Assembly (NCBI GenBank): GCA_958423465.1
Contig: CATZRD010000001.1
Span: forward strand, 1-64,000
Length of the DNA stretch: 64,000 nucleotides
DNA from: an uncultured Oscillospiraceae bacterium
Lineage (GTDB): Bacteria > Bacillota > Clostridia > Oscillospirales > Oscillospiraceae
Direction of reading: 5' to 3'
Shown: positions 21,639 to 30,865 of the stretch, piece by piece
Layout: the number at the start of each line of letters is the position of its first letter
Position numbering within the stretch: position 1 is the stretch's first letter
Made by a program: the position numbers and the translations under genes
The notes under the pieces: model-generated
Seen by the model: the letters and a program-made list of their open reading frames with translations, nothing else
Told to the model about the DNA's origin: nothing
Databases searched by the model: none

Positions 21639-24110
21639 ATGACACAGGATTTTACATCGCGCTATATCGCCGCCCGGCGGGCGGTCATCGCCCGGCGGTA
21701 CAGCCGGATGAACCCGCCTCAGCGGGAGGCGGTGCTGACCACCCAGGGACCGCTGCTGCTGCTGGCGGGAGCCGGCAGCGGCAAGACCACGGTGCTCATC
21801 AACCGGGTGGACAATCTGCTGACCTTTGGCCGGGGCAGCGATTCCGACTATGTGCCGGACTGGGCCTCTGAGGAGGACCTGGCCTTTCTGGAGAGCTTTC
21901 CGGAGAAGCCCTCGCCGGAGGACTGGCGGCAGGCCCGGCGGCTGTGCGCCGTGGAGCCGGCGGTCCCCTGGTCCGTCATCGCCATCACCTTCACCAACAA
22001 GGCGGCGGGGGAGCTGCGGGAGCGGCTGGAGCGGATGTGCGGACCGGCGGCCAACGATATCTGGGCGGCCACCTTCCACTCCGCCTGCGTCCGGATCCTC
22101 CGCCGGGACCTGGAGCGGCTGGGACTGGGCTTTACCAACAGCTTCACCATCTATGACACTGACGACAGCAGGCGGGTCATCAGGGACATTTTGAAGGACA
22201 TGAGCCTGGACGAGAAGGAGTATCAGCCCCGCAGCGTCCTGGCCATCATCTCCAACGCCAAGGACGAGGATCTGTCCCCGGAGGCGTTCGCCGCCCGGGC
22301 CAGGGCGTCCCGGGACTGGCGGATGCCCAAGATCGCGGAGATCTACGCCGGCTATACCCGCCGCCTGCGGGAGGCCAACGCCCTGGATTTTGACGACATC
22401 ATCCTCCACACCGTCCACCTGCTCCAGCAGAGCGAGGAGGTGCGCGGCTACTACCAGAAGAAGTTCCGGTATGTGCTCATCGACGAGTATCAGGACACCA
22501 ACCATCTCCAGTACCTGCTGGCCCGGCTGCTGGCGGGGGGCTATGAGAATATCTGCGTGGTGGGGGACGACGATCAGTCCATCTACCGGTTCCGGGGGGC
22601 CAATATCGAGAACATCCTGAGCTTTGAGAGCCAGTACAAGGGCTGCCGCACCATCCGCCTGGAGCAGAACTACCGGTCCACTCAGAACATCCTGGACGCC
22701 GCCAACGGTGTCATCCGCAACAATACCGGCCGCAAGGGCAAGACCCTGTGGACGGACAGCGGGCGGGGAGAGCCGGTGCTGATCCGCACGGTGTACAACG
22801 AAAGCGACGAGGCGAACTTTGTGGCGGGCCGCATTTTGGAGCGGTACGGCAGGGGAGGGGCCTGGAAGGACAGCGCCGTCCTCTATCGGATGAACGCCCA
22901 GTCCAACGCGCTGGAAATGGCCATGAAGCGCAACGGCATCCCCTATCGGATCTTCGGCGGCATGAAGTTCTTCGACCGGGCCGAGGTCAAGGACATGCTG
23001 GCCTACCTGTGCGTCATCCACAACAGCGCCGACGATCTGCGCCTGCGCCGGATCGTCAACATCCCCGCCCGGGGAATCGGGGCCGCCACCATGGACAAGG
23101 CCCAGGCCATCGCAGTGAGTCAGGGGATCTCCCTCTATCAGGTGCTGCGAAGCGCCAGGGACTACCCCGCCCTGAAGTCCGCCGCTGGAAAGCTGATTGC
23201 CTTTACAGATATGATCGATCAGCTCGCGGGGCAGACGGAGGTCATGGAGCTGCCGGAGTTTTACGACCTGGTGTGCCAGCGCACCGGCTACACCCTGGCT
23301 CTGGAGCAGAAGGGGGACATGGAGAGCCGGGGACGGCTGGAGAACGTTCAGGAGCTGCGCTCCTCCATCGTGAGCTTTCTGGAGGGAGAGCCGGAGGACC
23401 GGTCCCTGGCGGGCTTTCTGGACACGGTGGCCTTGTACACCGACCTGGACGAGGCGGACAGCGGCGACGACTGCGTATCCCTCATGACCATGCACAGCGC
23501 CAAGGGCCTGGAATTCCCGGACGTGTATGTGGTGGGTCTGGAGGAGGGCATTTTCCCCAGCGGCAGGGCCGCGGGGGAGAGCGAGGAGATGGAGGAGGAG
23601 CGCCGGCTGTGCTATGTGGCCATGACCCGGGCCAAGGAGCGCCTGACCATGACCACCGCCCGGCAGCGGATGCTCTACGGCCGCACCAGCAATAACATGC
23701 CCTCCCGCTTCCTGGAGGAGATCCCCTCCGAGACCTGCCAGTGGCAGAACAAGCGGGAGCCCCGGCCCCAGTGGGACGAGGGCCGGGAGTTTGGCAGCTT
23801 CGGCGGGGAGAGCTTCTCCGGCTATGGCTACGGCCAGCGCAGCCAGGCCCGCCGGGAGGCGTCGTCCCCCAGGCCCTACCACAGCTCCGCCGCCGGACGT
23901 TCCGCTGTGGGCCGGACGGAAAAGGCGCCTCCCGCGCCGCTGCTCCAGCTGGCCGCGGGGGACCGCATCCGGCACAAGAGCTTCGGGGAGGGGCTGGTGG
24001 TCTCTCTCAAGCCCATGGGCGGCGACGTCCTCATGGAGGTGGCCTTCGATCAGGTGGGCACCAAGCGGCTGATGCTGAAGGTGGCGGGGGCCCACATCAC
24101 AAAGCTGTAG
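21639..24110 (+). CDS. pcrA: ATP-dependent 3'-5' DNA helicase PcrA/UvrD
   Basis: 823 aa SF1A helicase for nucleotide excision repair, replication restart and RCR-plasmid unwinding. Motif I LAGAGSGKTTVL, motif Ia AITFTNKAAGELRERL, motif II IDEYQDTNHLQY, motif III VGDDDQSIYRFRGA, motif IV LEQNYRST, motif V VSLMTMHSAKGLEF, motif VI YVAMTRAKERL. The C-terminal PcrA tudor-like module (DRIRHKSFGEGLVVSL) is present. Start ATG 21639 with AGGAAGAG upstream; longer readings would include the promoter. It is also the helicase typically recruited by rolling-circle Rep proteins, such as the one in the nearby prophage (family knowledge). Confidence 0.95.
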   Translation: MTQDFTSRYIAARRAVIARRYSRMNPPQREAVLTTQGPLLLLAGAGSGKTTVLINRVDNLLTFGRGSDSDYVPDWASEEDLAFLESFPEKPSPEDWRQARRLCAVEPAVPWSVIAITFTNKAAGELRERLERMCGPAANDIWAATFHSACVRILRRDLERLGLGFTNSFTIYDTDDSRRVIRDILKDMSLDEKEYQPRSVLAIISNAKDEDLSPEAFAARARASRDWRMPKIAEIYAGYTRRLREANALDFDDIILHTVHLLQQSEEVRGYYQKKFRYVLIDEYQDTNHLQYLLARLLAGGYENICVVGDDDQSIYRFRGANIENILSFESQYKGCRTIRLEQNYRSTQNILDAANGVIRNNTGRKGKTLWTDSGRGEPVLIRTVYNESDEANFVAGRILERYGRGGAWKDSAVLYRMNAQSNALEMAMKRNGIPYRIFGGMKFFDRAEVKDMLAYLCVIHNSADDLRLRRIVNIPARGIGAATMDKAQAIAVSQGISLYQVLRSARDYPALKSAAGKLIAFTDMIDQLAGQTEVMELPEFYDLVCQRTGYTLALEQKGDMESRGRLENVQELRSSIVSFLEGEPEDRSLAGFLDTVALYTDLDEADSGDDCVSLMTMHSAKGLEFPDVYVVGLEEGIFPSGRAAGESEEMEEERRLCYVAMTRAKERLTMTTARQRMLYGRTSNNMPSRFLEEIPSETCQWQNKREPRPQWDEGREFGSFGGESFSGYGYGQRSQARREASSPRPYHSSAAGRSAVGRTEKAPPAPLLQLAAGDRIRHKSFGEGLVVSLKPMGGDVLMEVAFDQVGTKRLMLKVAGAHITKL

Positions 24111-24239
24111 GGTGTATCCTGAAAGTTTTTCGCCCCGGCGGGGAACAATTTTCTTACCGCCCCGTCTAATCCCCCGGACCCCGGCGGGTCACAGCGATTT
24201 TACCCATGTTCACGAGGGTATCAAACAAGGAGACAATCA

Positions 24240-24734
24240 ATGAATACTGTAAAGAGAATGATGGCGGCCGCTCTGGCCCTGATCCTGACGCTGGCCCTGA
24301 CGGCCTGCGGCGGCGAGCCGGCCAAGGAGGCTCCGGACCTGAAGCAGTTCTACGAGGACTACATGGCCGGCCTGGACGAGGAGAACACCCCCGCCATGAT
24401 GGACGCCAACGAGGACGCCAGCTATGTGGACGCCTTTTTCCCGGGGCTGAACGGCGTGGAACTGAAGCAGAGCGTGCTGCAGATGGCCATGATCAGCGCC
24501 GTGGCCTACGAGATCGATCTGGTGGAGTGCGCCAAGGAGGGCGACGTGGAGACCGTGAAGAGTATCTTCCAGGCTCGCATCGACAACCAGGTGAACGGCG
24601 GCGCGTTCTATCCCGCCACTACCGAGGCCTGGGAAAAGGCTGAGCTGCTGGTCAATGGCAGCGTGGTGGCCCTCATCGTAGCCGGCGACCAGCAGGCCGA
24701 TGTGGTGGAGGCTTTCAACGCCCTTTTCGCCTAA
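24240..24734 (+). CDS. Small lipoprotein (DUF4358-like)
   Basis: 164 aa. Signal peptide with lipobox LTAC (cleavage before Cys22), then a compact mixed alpha/beta domain with ASYVDAFFPGLNG and AIVAGD-like segments, recalling DUF4358 lipoproteins of Clostridia (assignment from memory). AAGGAGAC lies 6 bases before the ATG. No partner evident; a hairpin follows, then the MBOAT gene. Confidence 0.72.
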   Translation: MNTVKRMMAAALALILTLALTACGGEPAKEAPDLKQFYEDYMAGLDEENTPAMMDANEDASYVDAFFPGLNGVELKQSVLQMAMISAVAYEIDLVECAKEGDVETVKSIFQARIDNQVNGGAFYPATTEAWEKAELLVNGSVVALIVAGDQQADVVEAFNALFA

Positions 24735-24740
24735 AACGCC

Positions 24741-24772
24741 CGGAGCGCTCCCTCCTGTGAGGGAGCGCTCCG
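24741..24772. terminator. Hairpin after the lipoprotein gene
   Basis: 14-bp perfect stem (24741-24754 with 24759-24772), loop CTGT. No T-run follows; the MBOAT ribosome site starts 5 bases later, so it may only partly terminate. Confidence 0.6.
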
Positions 24773-24787
24773 CCTATGGAGGTTCCT

Positions 24788-26173
24788 ATGGTATTTTCAG
24801 GACTGCCTTTCCTGTTTTTTTATCTGATGATGGTGGTGCTCATCTACCGTCTGACCCCTTTGAAGCTGCGGAACCTGTTCCTGCTGCTGGCCAGCCTGGC
24901 CTTCTACGGCTGGGGGGAGCCGGTGTATATCCTCATCATGATTCTCTCCATCCTGGTGGACTACACCCACGGGATGCTGGTGGAGCGCTGGCGGGAGGAT
25001 GACAAAAAGGCCCGGCGGGCGGTGGCCTCGTCGGTTTTTTTCAATCTGGCAATTTTGATCTTCTTTAAGTACTGGGACTTTATTGCTGTGAACGTCAATG
25101 CCTTGACAGGCCTTGGCCTGCCGGTGCTGGGACTGCCGCTGCCCATTGGAATCAGCTTTTATACCTTCCAGACCATGAGCTATACCATCGACGTCTACCG
25201 GGGCGACGCGCCGGTACAGAGAAATATCGTCACCTTCGGCGCTTTCGTCACCCTCTTTCCTCAGCTCATCGCCGGGCCCATCATCCAGTACCGGGACGTG
25301 GCCCGGCAGCTGGTGGATCGGGACCAGGGCAGGGAGAAGTTCGCCTCCGGCGTCACCCGGTTCACCGTGGGCCTGGCCAAGAAGGTGCTGCTGGCCAACG
25401 CCATCGGCCAGCTCTGGGACAGGACTCTGGCGGCGGAGAGCCTGACCGTGGCGGGGGCCTGGCTGGGCCTGTTCGCCTACGCCTTTCAGATCTACTTTGA
25501 CTTTTCCGGCTACTCCGACATGGCCATTGGTCTGGGGCGGATGTTCGGCTTTGAGTTTCTGGAGAACTTCAACTACCCCTATATCTCCCGGTCCGTGGTG
25601 GAGTTCTGGAAGCGGTGGCACATCTCCCTCACCAGCTGGTTTCGGCAGTATGTGTACTTTCCCCTGGGCGGGAACCGGGTGCCCCGGTGGAAATGGGTCC
25701 GAAACATCCTGATCGTCTGGCTCCTTACCGGCGTCTGGCACGGCGCCGGGTGGAACTTCCTGCTGTGGGGGCTTTACTACGCGGTTTTCATGCTGGCGGA
25801 GCGGCTGTTTCTGGGGGCCTGGCTGGAGAAGCTGCCGGCGGCTCTGCGGCACGTCTACGCCATGGCGGTGGTGCTGGTGGGCTGGGCCCTCTTCGCCGTG
25901 GAGGACATGGGCCGGCTGGGCCGGTATCTGGCGGCGCTCTTCGGCGGCGCGCCGCTGGTGGGGGGGAGCTTTTGCTACGATCTGCGCAGCTATCTGCCCC
26001 TGCTGGCGATCCTCGCCCTGGCGGCCACGCCGCTGGGCAGGCAATGCTGGGAGAGGCTGGGGGAGCGGACCCGGAACCTCCTGACCCCCCTGCTGGTGCT
26101 GAGCGCTCTGGTGCTGTGTACCGCGGCTTTGGTGGACGCCAGCTACAACCCATTCCTGTATTTCCGGTTCTGA
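24788..26173 (+). CDS. MBOAT O-acyltransferase (AlgI/DltB-like)
   Basis: 461 aa membrane-bound O-acyltransferase with about 10-12 hydrophobic segments. Signature regions: FYTFQTMSYTIDVYRG, FPQLIAGPIIQYRD, YFDFSGYSDMAIGLGRMFGF, SRSVVEFWKRWHISLTSWFRQYVYFPLGG, and the active-site His in LTGVWHGAGWNFLLWGLYY. Start 24788 has GGAGG 4 bases upstream; an ATG four codons earlier overlaps that site. With the adjacent DHHW protein it forms an AlgI/AlgJ-type module that acylates an exported polymer (family inference). Confidence 0.9.
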   Translation: MVFSGLPFLFFYLMMVVLIYRLTPLKLRNLFLLLASLAFYGWGEPVYILIMILSILVDYTHGMLVERWREDDKKARRAVASSVFFNLAILIFFKYWDFIAVNVNALTGLGLPVLGLPLPIGISFYTFQTMSYTIDVYRGDAPVQRNIVTFGAFVTLFPQLIAGPIIQYRDVARQLVDRDQGREKFASGVTRFTVGLAKKVLLANAIGQLWDRTLAAESLTVAGAWLGLFAYAFQIYFDFSGYSDMAIGLGRMFGFEFLENFNYPYISRSVVEFWKRWHISLTSWFRQYVYFPLGGNRVPRWKWVRNILIVWLLTGVWHGAGWNFLLWGLYYAVFMLAERLFLGAWLEKLPAALRHVYAMAVVLVGWALFAVEDMGRLGRYLAALFGGAPLVGGSFCYDLRSYLPLLAILALAATPLGRQCWERLGERTRNLLTPLLVLSALVLCTAALVDASYNPFLYFRF

Positions 26174-26189
26174 GAGGGGAGGAGAGACC

Positions 26190-27290
26190 ATGACGAAAAA
26201 GACATCCCAGTGGATCACGATCCTTCTCTTCTGCGCCTTTCTGGGTGGTTTCGGCCTTCTCCATCTGATTTTGCCGGATCGGACCTTTTCCCCGGTGGAG
26301 AACCGGAATCTGGCCCAGGTCCCGGCCTTTTCCTGGGAAAAGCTGGCGGACGGCAGCTACACCGCCGAGCTGGAGGAGTACCTGGCGGACCAGTTTCCTC
26401 TGCGGGACCGCTGGATGGGCCTCAAGACCCGGTATGAGGTTTTGCTGGGGAAGCGGGAGTTCCACCACGTGTACCTCTGCGGCGACACCCTGATCTCCAA
26501 TCCCACGGACGTGAGCCGGGGGGAGCAGAACCTGGACTGCGTCCGCCGCCTCCTGGAAAAGACGGACCTGCCGGTGTACCTGGGGCTGATCCCCACCGCC
26601 GCCGAGATCTGGCGGGACAAGCTGCCCGCCGGGGCGGAGACCTTCGACCAGGGGGCCTATCTGGACCAGGCCCGGGAGACTGGGGCTTTGTGGGTGGATA
26701 TGGCGGCGGCCCTCGCTTCCCACGCCGGCGAAGCGGTGTACTACCGCACGGACCACCACTGGACCAGTCTGGGGGCCTATTACGGCTATACCGCCGTGCT
26801 GGAGGCCATGGGCCTGCCGGTCCCGCCCCTGGGCCAGGGGGAGACGGTGTCGGAGGACTTTTGCGGCACCCTGTACTCCACCTCCGGCATCCACTGGCTG
26901 GAGCCGGACACCATCCAGCGGTACGTCCCCGGCCAGGGCGTCACCGTGGAGGACGGCCAGACCGGTCAGACCCACGGGCTCTATGTTGACAGCTTTTTGG
27001 AGGAGAAGGACCAGTACGCCTCCTTCCTGGGGGGCAACGCCCCGCTCTATATCGTTCGAAATCCGGACGCCGCCACAGATCGAAAGCTGCTGGCGGTCCG
27101 GGACAGCTACTCCGACAGCCTGGCTCCCTTCCTCAGCCAGACCTTCGCGGAGGTCCATCTGCTGGACCTGCGGTACTACCGGACAGGCGTGGCCCAGTAC
27201 GCCGCAGATATGGGCGCGGACGCCATTTTGCTGTGCTACAGTGTGGAAAATTTTGTCAAGGACGCGGACGCCGTATTTATCGGACAATAG
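26190..27290 (+). CDS. DHHW (AlgJ/AlgX-like) exported acyltransferase partner
   Basis: 366 aa. N-terminal membrane anchor (residues 8-28), then a SGNH-like exported domain. The defining DHHW motif is in YYRTDHHWTSLGAYYGY near residue 187-203. FSPVENRNLAQVP near residue 35 is the usual N-terminal signature, and VRDSYSDSLAPF near 310 supplies the Ser-nucleophile block. It starts 16 bases after the MBOAT stop with GGAGGAGAG upstream. Partner of the MBOAT enzyme; polymer target unknown, but tagO-type wall polymers are plausible. Confidence 0.87.
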   Translation: MTKKTSQWITILLFCAFLGGFGLLHLILPDRTFSPVENRNLAQVPAFSWEKLADGSYTAELEEYLADQFPLRDRWMGLKTRYEVLLGKREFHHVYLCGDTLISNPTDVSRGEQNLDCVRRLLEKTDLPVYLGLIPTAAEIWRDKLPAGAETFDQGAYLDQARETGALWVDMAAALASHAGEAVYYRTDHHWTSLGAYYGYTAVLEAMGLPVPPLGQGETVSEDFCGTLYSTSGIHWLEPDTIQRYVPGQGVTVEDGQTGQTHGLYVDSFLEEKDQYASFLGGNAPLYIVRNPDAATDRKLLAVRDSYSDSLAPFLSQTFAEVHLLDLRYYRTGVAQYAADMGADAILLCYSVENFVKDADAVFIGQ

Positions 27291-27310
27291 GCGATTCATT
27301 AGAAACCACC

Positions 27311-27352
27311 CAGCGCCCCCGAACCGGAGAAACCGCCGGTTCGGGGGCGCTG
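27311..27352. terminator. Hairpin between DHHW gene and YdcF-like gene
   Basis: 17-bp perfect stem (27311-27327 with 27336-27352), 8-base loop, between convergent genes. Confidence 0.75.
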
Positions 27353-27375
27353 GCGTATGACAGGACCGTCTGGTT

Positions 27376-27984
27376 TTACAGCCTGTCCCCTATGTACCGC
27401 TTGATATCCCCGGGAAACTGACCTCCGCAGCGGGCCAATTCGCCGAGGACCCGGTCGATTCCCATTTCACTTTGATACCAATTATCCCTTGTGATGTTAT
27501 AGCAGTGGACAGGACACACGTTGATTTTCACATCAGGAAAAGCCATTTGGTACAGCATCAGACACCTGCGGGCGTGGAACGCTTTGCAAACGAGCAGGGC
27601 CGTTTTGATCTCGATTCCCGCTTCGTCAACGGCCTTTCGTGAGAGAAACGCGTTGTCGCGGGTATGACCCGATCGATCCTCTCCGATGATGGCGGAGGCC
27701 GGTACGCTGTTTTTCAGCAGTACATCTGTCAGAAATTCACAATCAGACTGATAATCGCCATCGTAAACGTCCGCTTTCGACCGGACGCCGGGCCATTGAC
27801 CGCGTTTTACGCTGACGCCGCCGGAGGGGACCAGCCACTTCGCGAAGCCCTTGTGATACAGCTGGGCGGCGTATTCAGGCTGAGCCGGATGGGAGCCGCC
27901 GGGCAGAAACATGGCGTCGGCTTTCTCGGGCTCATCTGATAGAAAGATAAAATCTGTGATATCCATGATGATCCGATCAGTCAT
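27376..27984 (-). CDS. YdcF/SanA-like (DUF218) protein
   Basis: 202 aa with the DUF218 pattern: AMFLPGGSHPAQPEYAAQLY near residue 25, LVPSGGVS, a conserved DRSGHTRDNAFLSRK segment near 105, and LLVCKAFHARRCLMLYQ. It lacks the usual membrane segment, so it may be soluble. Base composition is noticeably lower in GC than its neighbours, hinting at acquisition. Its ATG lies inside the end of rsmA (8-base overlap). Confidence 0.8.
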   Translation of the reverse strand: MTDRIIMDITDFIFLSDEPEKADAMFLPGGSHPAQPEYAAQLYHKGFAKWLVPSGGVSVKRGQWPGVRSKADVYDGDYQSDCEFLTDVLLKNSVPASAIIGEDRSGHTRDNAFLSRKAVDEAGIEIKTALLVCKAFHARRCLMLYQMAFPDVKINVCPVHCYNITRDNWYQSEMGIDRVLGELARCGGQFPGDIKRYIGDRL

Positions 27985-28867
27985 TTTCCGCGGCCTCCTT
28001 TTTGCTCAGGGCGGTCCAGAGCCCGTCGGCCAGGGCGGCGAACTGATGGAGGTCCAGCCGCTCCCCCCGCACGTCCGGGGCCAGGCCCGCCGCCGCGGCG
28101 GCTCCGGCCAGGGCCTCTTTGCTGAGCTGTCCGCCAAAGACGGAGGAGAGGCTGTTCACCAGGGTCTTGCGCCGCTGGGCGAAGGCCGCCCGGACGGTCC
28201 GGAAGAAGAATTCCTCCCCGCATTGGGGCGTCACCGCCGGGACCGTCCGGGTCCGGCAGCGCAGCACGGCGGAGGTGACCTTGGGAGCGGGCAGGAAGCA
28301 GGAAGGAGGCACGTCGAAGAGGACCTCCGGCTCCGTGTGGTACTGCATATAGACGGAGAAAGCGCCGTAGTCGGCGGTGCCCGGGGCGGCGGCGATCCGC
28401 AGCGCCACCTCCCGCTGGATCATCACCGTAATGGCGGAGAAGCGCCTTGCTTCCACCAGGGCGGTGAGCACAGGGGTGGTGATGTTATAGGGCAGGTTGG
28501 CGCACACCAGCGGCGTGAGGCCGGGGAACTCCCGGTCGATGAGGGCCGGGATGTCCAGCTTCAGGATGTCCCCGGGGATCAGGGTAAAGTTCTCTGCCCC
28601 CGCCATGGTCTCCGCCAGCACCGGCAGCAGGGCCCGGTCCAGCTCCACGGCGGCCACCTTCCCGGCTCTGGCGCACAGCTCCCGGGTCAGAGGGCCGATG
28701 CCGGGGCCGATCTCCAGCACGCCGCAGGTCCGGTCCGCGCCGCTGGCGGCGGCAATGTCCCGGGGGACCCGGCCGTCGATCAAAAAGTTCTGGCCCATGG
28801 ATTTGGAAAAGCGGAAGCCGTGGCGCTGCAGCAGCTCCCTGATGTCCTGAATATCGCAGAGATCCAT
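27977..28867 (-). CDS. rsmA: 16S rRNA dimethyladenosine transferase (KsgA)
   Basis: 296 aa, AdoMet-dependent dimethylation of two adjacent adenines near the 3' end of 16S rRNA. GQNFLID at about residue 25, SAM motif EIGPGIGPLTREL, and catalytic ANLPYNITTPVL (NxPY) near residue 120. ATG at 28867 with GGAGG 8 bases upstream. The distal part is alanine-rich. Confidence 0.95.
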   Translation of the reverse strand: MDLCDIQDIRELLQRHGFRFSKSMGQNFLIDGRVPRDIAAASGADRTCGVLEIGPGIGPLTRELCARAGKVAAVELDRALLPVLAETMAGAENFTLIPGDILKLDIPALIDREFPGLTPLVCANLPYNITTPVLTALVEARRFSAITVMIQREVALRIAAAPGTADYGAFSVYMQYHTEPEVLFDVPPSCFLPAPKVTSAVLRCRTRTVPAVTPQCGEEFFFRTVRAAFAQRRKTLVNSLSSVFGGQLSKEALAGAAAAAGLAPDVRGERLDLHQFAALADGLWTALSKKEAAEND

Positions 28868-28898
28868 GGCTTGTCCTCCTGAAAGGGATTTTTCATGC

Positions 28899-28957
28899 AT
28901 TACTATACCACCGGCGGGCAAAAAATGGTAGCACAATTTTACGCCCTGTGGTACAAT
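28899..28957. promoter_or_regulatory. Divergent extended -10 promoters of rsmA and the TSUP gene
   Basis: Plus strand: TG-G-TACAAT at 28949-28957 toward the TSUP gene. Minus strand: TG-G-TATAGT near 28899-28907 toward rsmA. Neither has a good -35, so both rely on the extended -10 motif. Confidence 0.4.
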
Positions 28958-28993
28958 AGCGGCGAGATCTGGAAAACGGGAGGGAAACGCGCC

Positions 28994-29764
28994 GTGAACG
29001 AGCTTTTGAAAATGTATCTCATCGTCTGCCCGCTGATCTTTCTGGGGGGCTTTGTGGACAGCGTGGCCGGGGGAGGGGGCCTCATCACCCTGCCGGCCTA
29101 TATGATGGCGGGGGTGCCCGTCCACTTTGCCGCCGGCACCAACAAGGTGGTCAACGGCATCGGCACCGCCACCGCCACAGTGAAATTCTTCCGCAGCGGC
29201 AAGATCCGGGTGCTCATCGCCGTCTGCGCCGCCATCGGCGCTCTGGCGGGGGGGTACATCGGCGCGGAGATCGCCAAGCTCCTCAGCGAGGGGCTGCTGA
29301 AGGGCCTGATGCTGGTGGCTTTGCCGGTGGTGGCCGTTTTCCTGGTGGTGAAAAAGGACTTTGGCCAGGAGACCGGGGAAAAGGTCCATTCCCACCGGTA
29401 CGAGATCGTCGTGAGCCTGCTGATCGGTCTGGCCATCGGCTGCTACGACGGCATGGTGGGACCGGGTACCGGGACCTTTATGATCATGGCCTTTACCGCC
29501 CTCCTCAGCCTGGATATGGTCACCGCCTCCGGCTGCGCCAAGGTGGGCAATCTGGCCTCCAACGTGGCCGCCGCCGTCAGCTTCATCATCGGCGGCAAGG
29601 TCATGTGGGCGCTGGTGATCCCCGCGGCCCTGTGCAGCGTGGCGGGGAACTACTGCGGCGCGCTGTACGCCATCCGGGGCGGCGGCAAAAAGATCAAAAA
29701 CATGATCTTCGTGGTCCTGGGGATGCTGTTCGTCAAGATGCTGGTCGATCTGCTGGCGAAATAA
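28994..29764 (+). CDS. TSUP-family (TauE/SafE) membrane transporter
   Basis: 256 aa from GTG 28994 (GGAGGG 9 bases upstream), eight or so membrane segments. Family motifs: FVDSVAGGGGLITLPAYMMAGVP near the N-terminus, GTNKVVNGIGT, and the repeat half GCYDGMVGPGTGTF near residue 155. These exporters or importers handle sulfite, sulfonates or organic anions; the substrate here is unknown. Monocistronic with a T-rich terminator downstream. Confidence 0.88.
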   Translation: MNELLKMYLIVCPLIFLGGFVDSVAGGGGLITLPAYMMAGVPVHFAAGTNKVVNGIGTATATVKFFRSGKIRVLIAVCAAIGALAGGYIGAEIAKLLSEGLLKGLMLVALPVVAVFLVVKKDFGQETGEKVHSHRYEIVVSLLIGLAIGCYDGMVGPGTGTFMIMAFTALLSLDMVTASGCAKVGNLASNVAAAVSFIIGGKVMWALVIPAALCSVAGNYCGALYAIRGGGKKIKNMIFVVLGMLFVKMLVDLLAK

Positions 29765-29785
29765 TCGGCCTGTCAAAAGGGAAGA

Positions 29786-29821
29786 GGGGGAGCGCGCCGC
29801 GCTCCCCCCCTTGCTGTTTTT
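29786..29821. terminator. Terminator of the TSUP gene
   Basis: GGGGGAGCG (29786-29794) pairs with CGCTCCCCC (29800-29808), followed by TTGCTGTTTTT. Confidence 0.75.
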
Positions 29822-29833
29822 CGCTTCTTCCCG

Positions 29834-30865
29834 TCAGTCCAGAATATACACCGTGCAGTCCCGGACGCCGAACTGGATGCAGTCCTCGTAGGTGTTCATA
29901 TAGAGATCGATGGTATTGCCCCGGACGCCGGTGTCCTCCGCGATGGCGAAGCCGTAGGCGTAAGCCCCGTCGTTGGAGACCACATAGACCTTGGTACCCA
30001 GGGGAATCTGCCGCTTATCCACGGCCACCACGCCCAGCCGGACGGTGGTGCCGGTGGCGGTCACGTCGTCCACCTTGCTGTTTTCCCAGGCGGTATAGGC
30101 GGTGCCCCGCATGGTGCGCGTCTCCCGGAAGGTGACGGTCTCGCCGTTTTCCAGGGTGATGACGCCGCTTCCATCCTCATTGACGGCGATATCCGCCACG
30201 GGATCGGCGTTGTTGGCAAAGTTGGGGATGGTCCCCACCTCGATCACAGTGGGCTGAGCCGCCTCCTCCACCACGTCGATGAGCTGGCGGGAGGTCTCCC
30301 GGCCGTCCTGATAGACAATCTCGTAAACCTCGCTGTACAGGCCGTCCCGGCCCTCCTGGATCACGCTTTCATACCAGTCGGGCTTCTGGTCGTTGTACTG
30401 ATACACCACCTCGTGCTCGTCGACGTTGGTGATATGCTCATAAAAGAGAAACTGTGAGCCGATGGTCACGATCAGGCTGTCCTCTTCAAAGTCCACCGCC
30501 ACCATCTCCAGCGGGCTTGGCTCAATCTCCATACGGGAGAGGAGCTGGGTCACTGTCTCCTCCTGAGAGACCGTGGTCATCCGCTCGTCCCGGTCCTCCA
30601 GATCGATGGTGACCGGCATACCGGCGGTCAGGTACAGGTCGCTGCTCCCCTGGCGGGAGACCAGCTCGGCCCCGGCGTCCGTCAGAAAGACCTGGGCCTC
30701 CGGCTCCTCCAGGTCCACCACGCCGCCGTCATTGGATACGATATAGAGGGCGGAGGCCGATTCCTCCGCTGGCGACAGAGAGAGGACCAGCATGGAGAGG
30801 GGTATGACCGCGGCGGCCATCAGCCAGAGAGCCGGACGGCGCGCCTTTTTGCTTGCATGAAACAT
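29834..30865 (-). CDS. G5 and 3D domain cell-wall protein (YabE-like)
   Basis: 343 aa. N-terminal membrane anchor or signal (ALWLMAAAVIPLSMLVLSL), a DUF348-type segment (about 45-90), a G5-like domain (about 170-250) and a C-terminal 3D domain. The 3D aspartates are in GVVAVDKRQIPLGTKVYV, AEDTGVRG and NTIDLYM. In Firmicutes this architecture belongs to wall hydrolase or resuscitation-type proteins. The 3D domain resembles the MltA lytic transglycosylase core. Start ATG 30865 with GGAGG 9 bases upstream; a long leader and strong promoter precede it. Confidence 0.87.
   Translation of the reverse strand: MFHASKKARRPALWLMAAAVIPLSMLVLSLSPAEESASALYIVSNDGGVVDLEEPEAQVFLTDAGAELVSRQGSSDLYLTAGMPVTIDLEDRDERMTTVSQEETVTQLLSRMEIEPSPLEMVAVDFEEDSLIVTIGSQFLFYEHITNVDEHEVVYQYNDQKPDWYESVIQEGRDGLYSEVYEIVYQDGRETSRQLIDVVEEAAQPTVIEVGTIPNFANNADPVADIAVNEDGSGVITLENGETVTFRETRTMRGTAYTAWENSKVDDVTATGTTVRLGVVAVDKRQIPLGTKVYVVSNDGAYAYGFAIAEDTGVRGNTIDLYMNTYEDCIQFGVRDCTVYILD

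Noticed and set aside
21237..24095. 952-codon open frame antisense to pcrA
   Set aside because: A shadow of GC-rich codon bias; low-complexity His/Gly/Leu composition, no ribosome site, and the sense strand encodes all helicase motifs.
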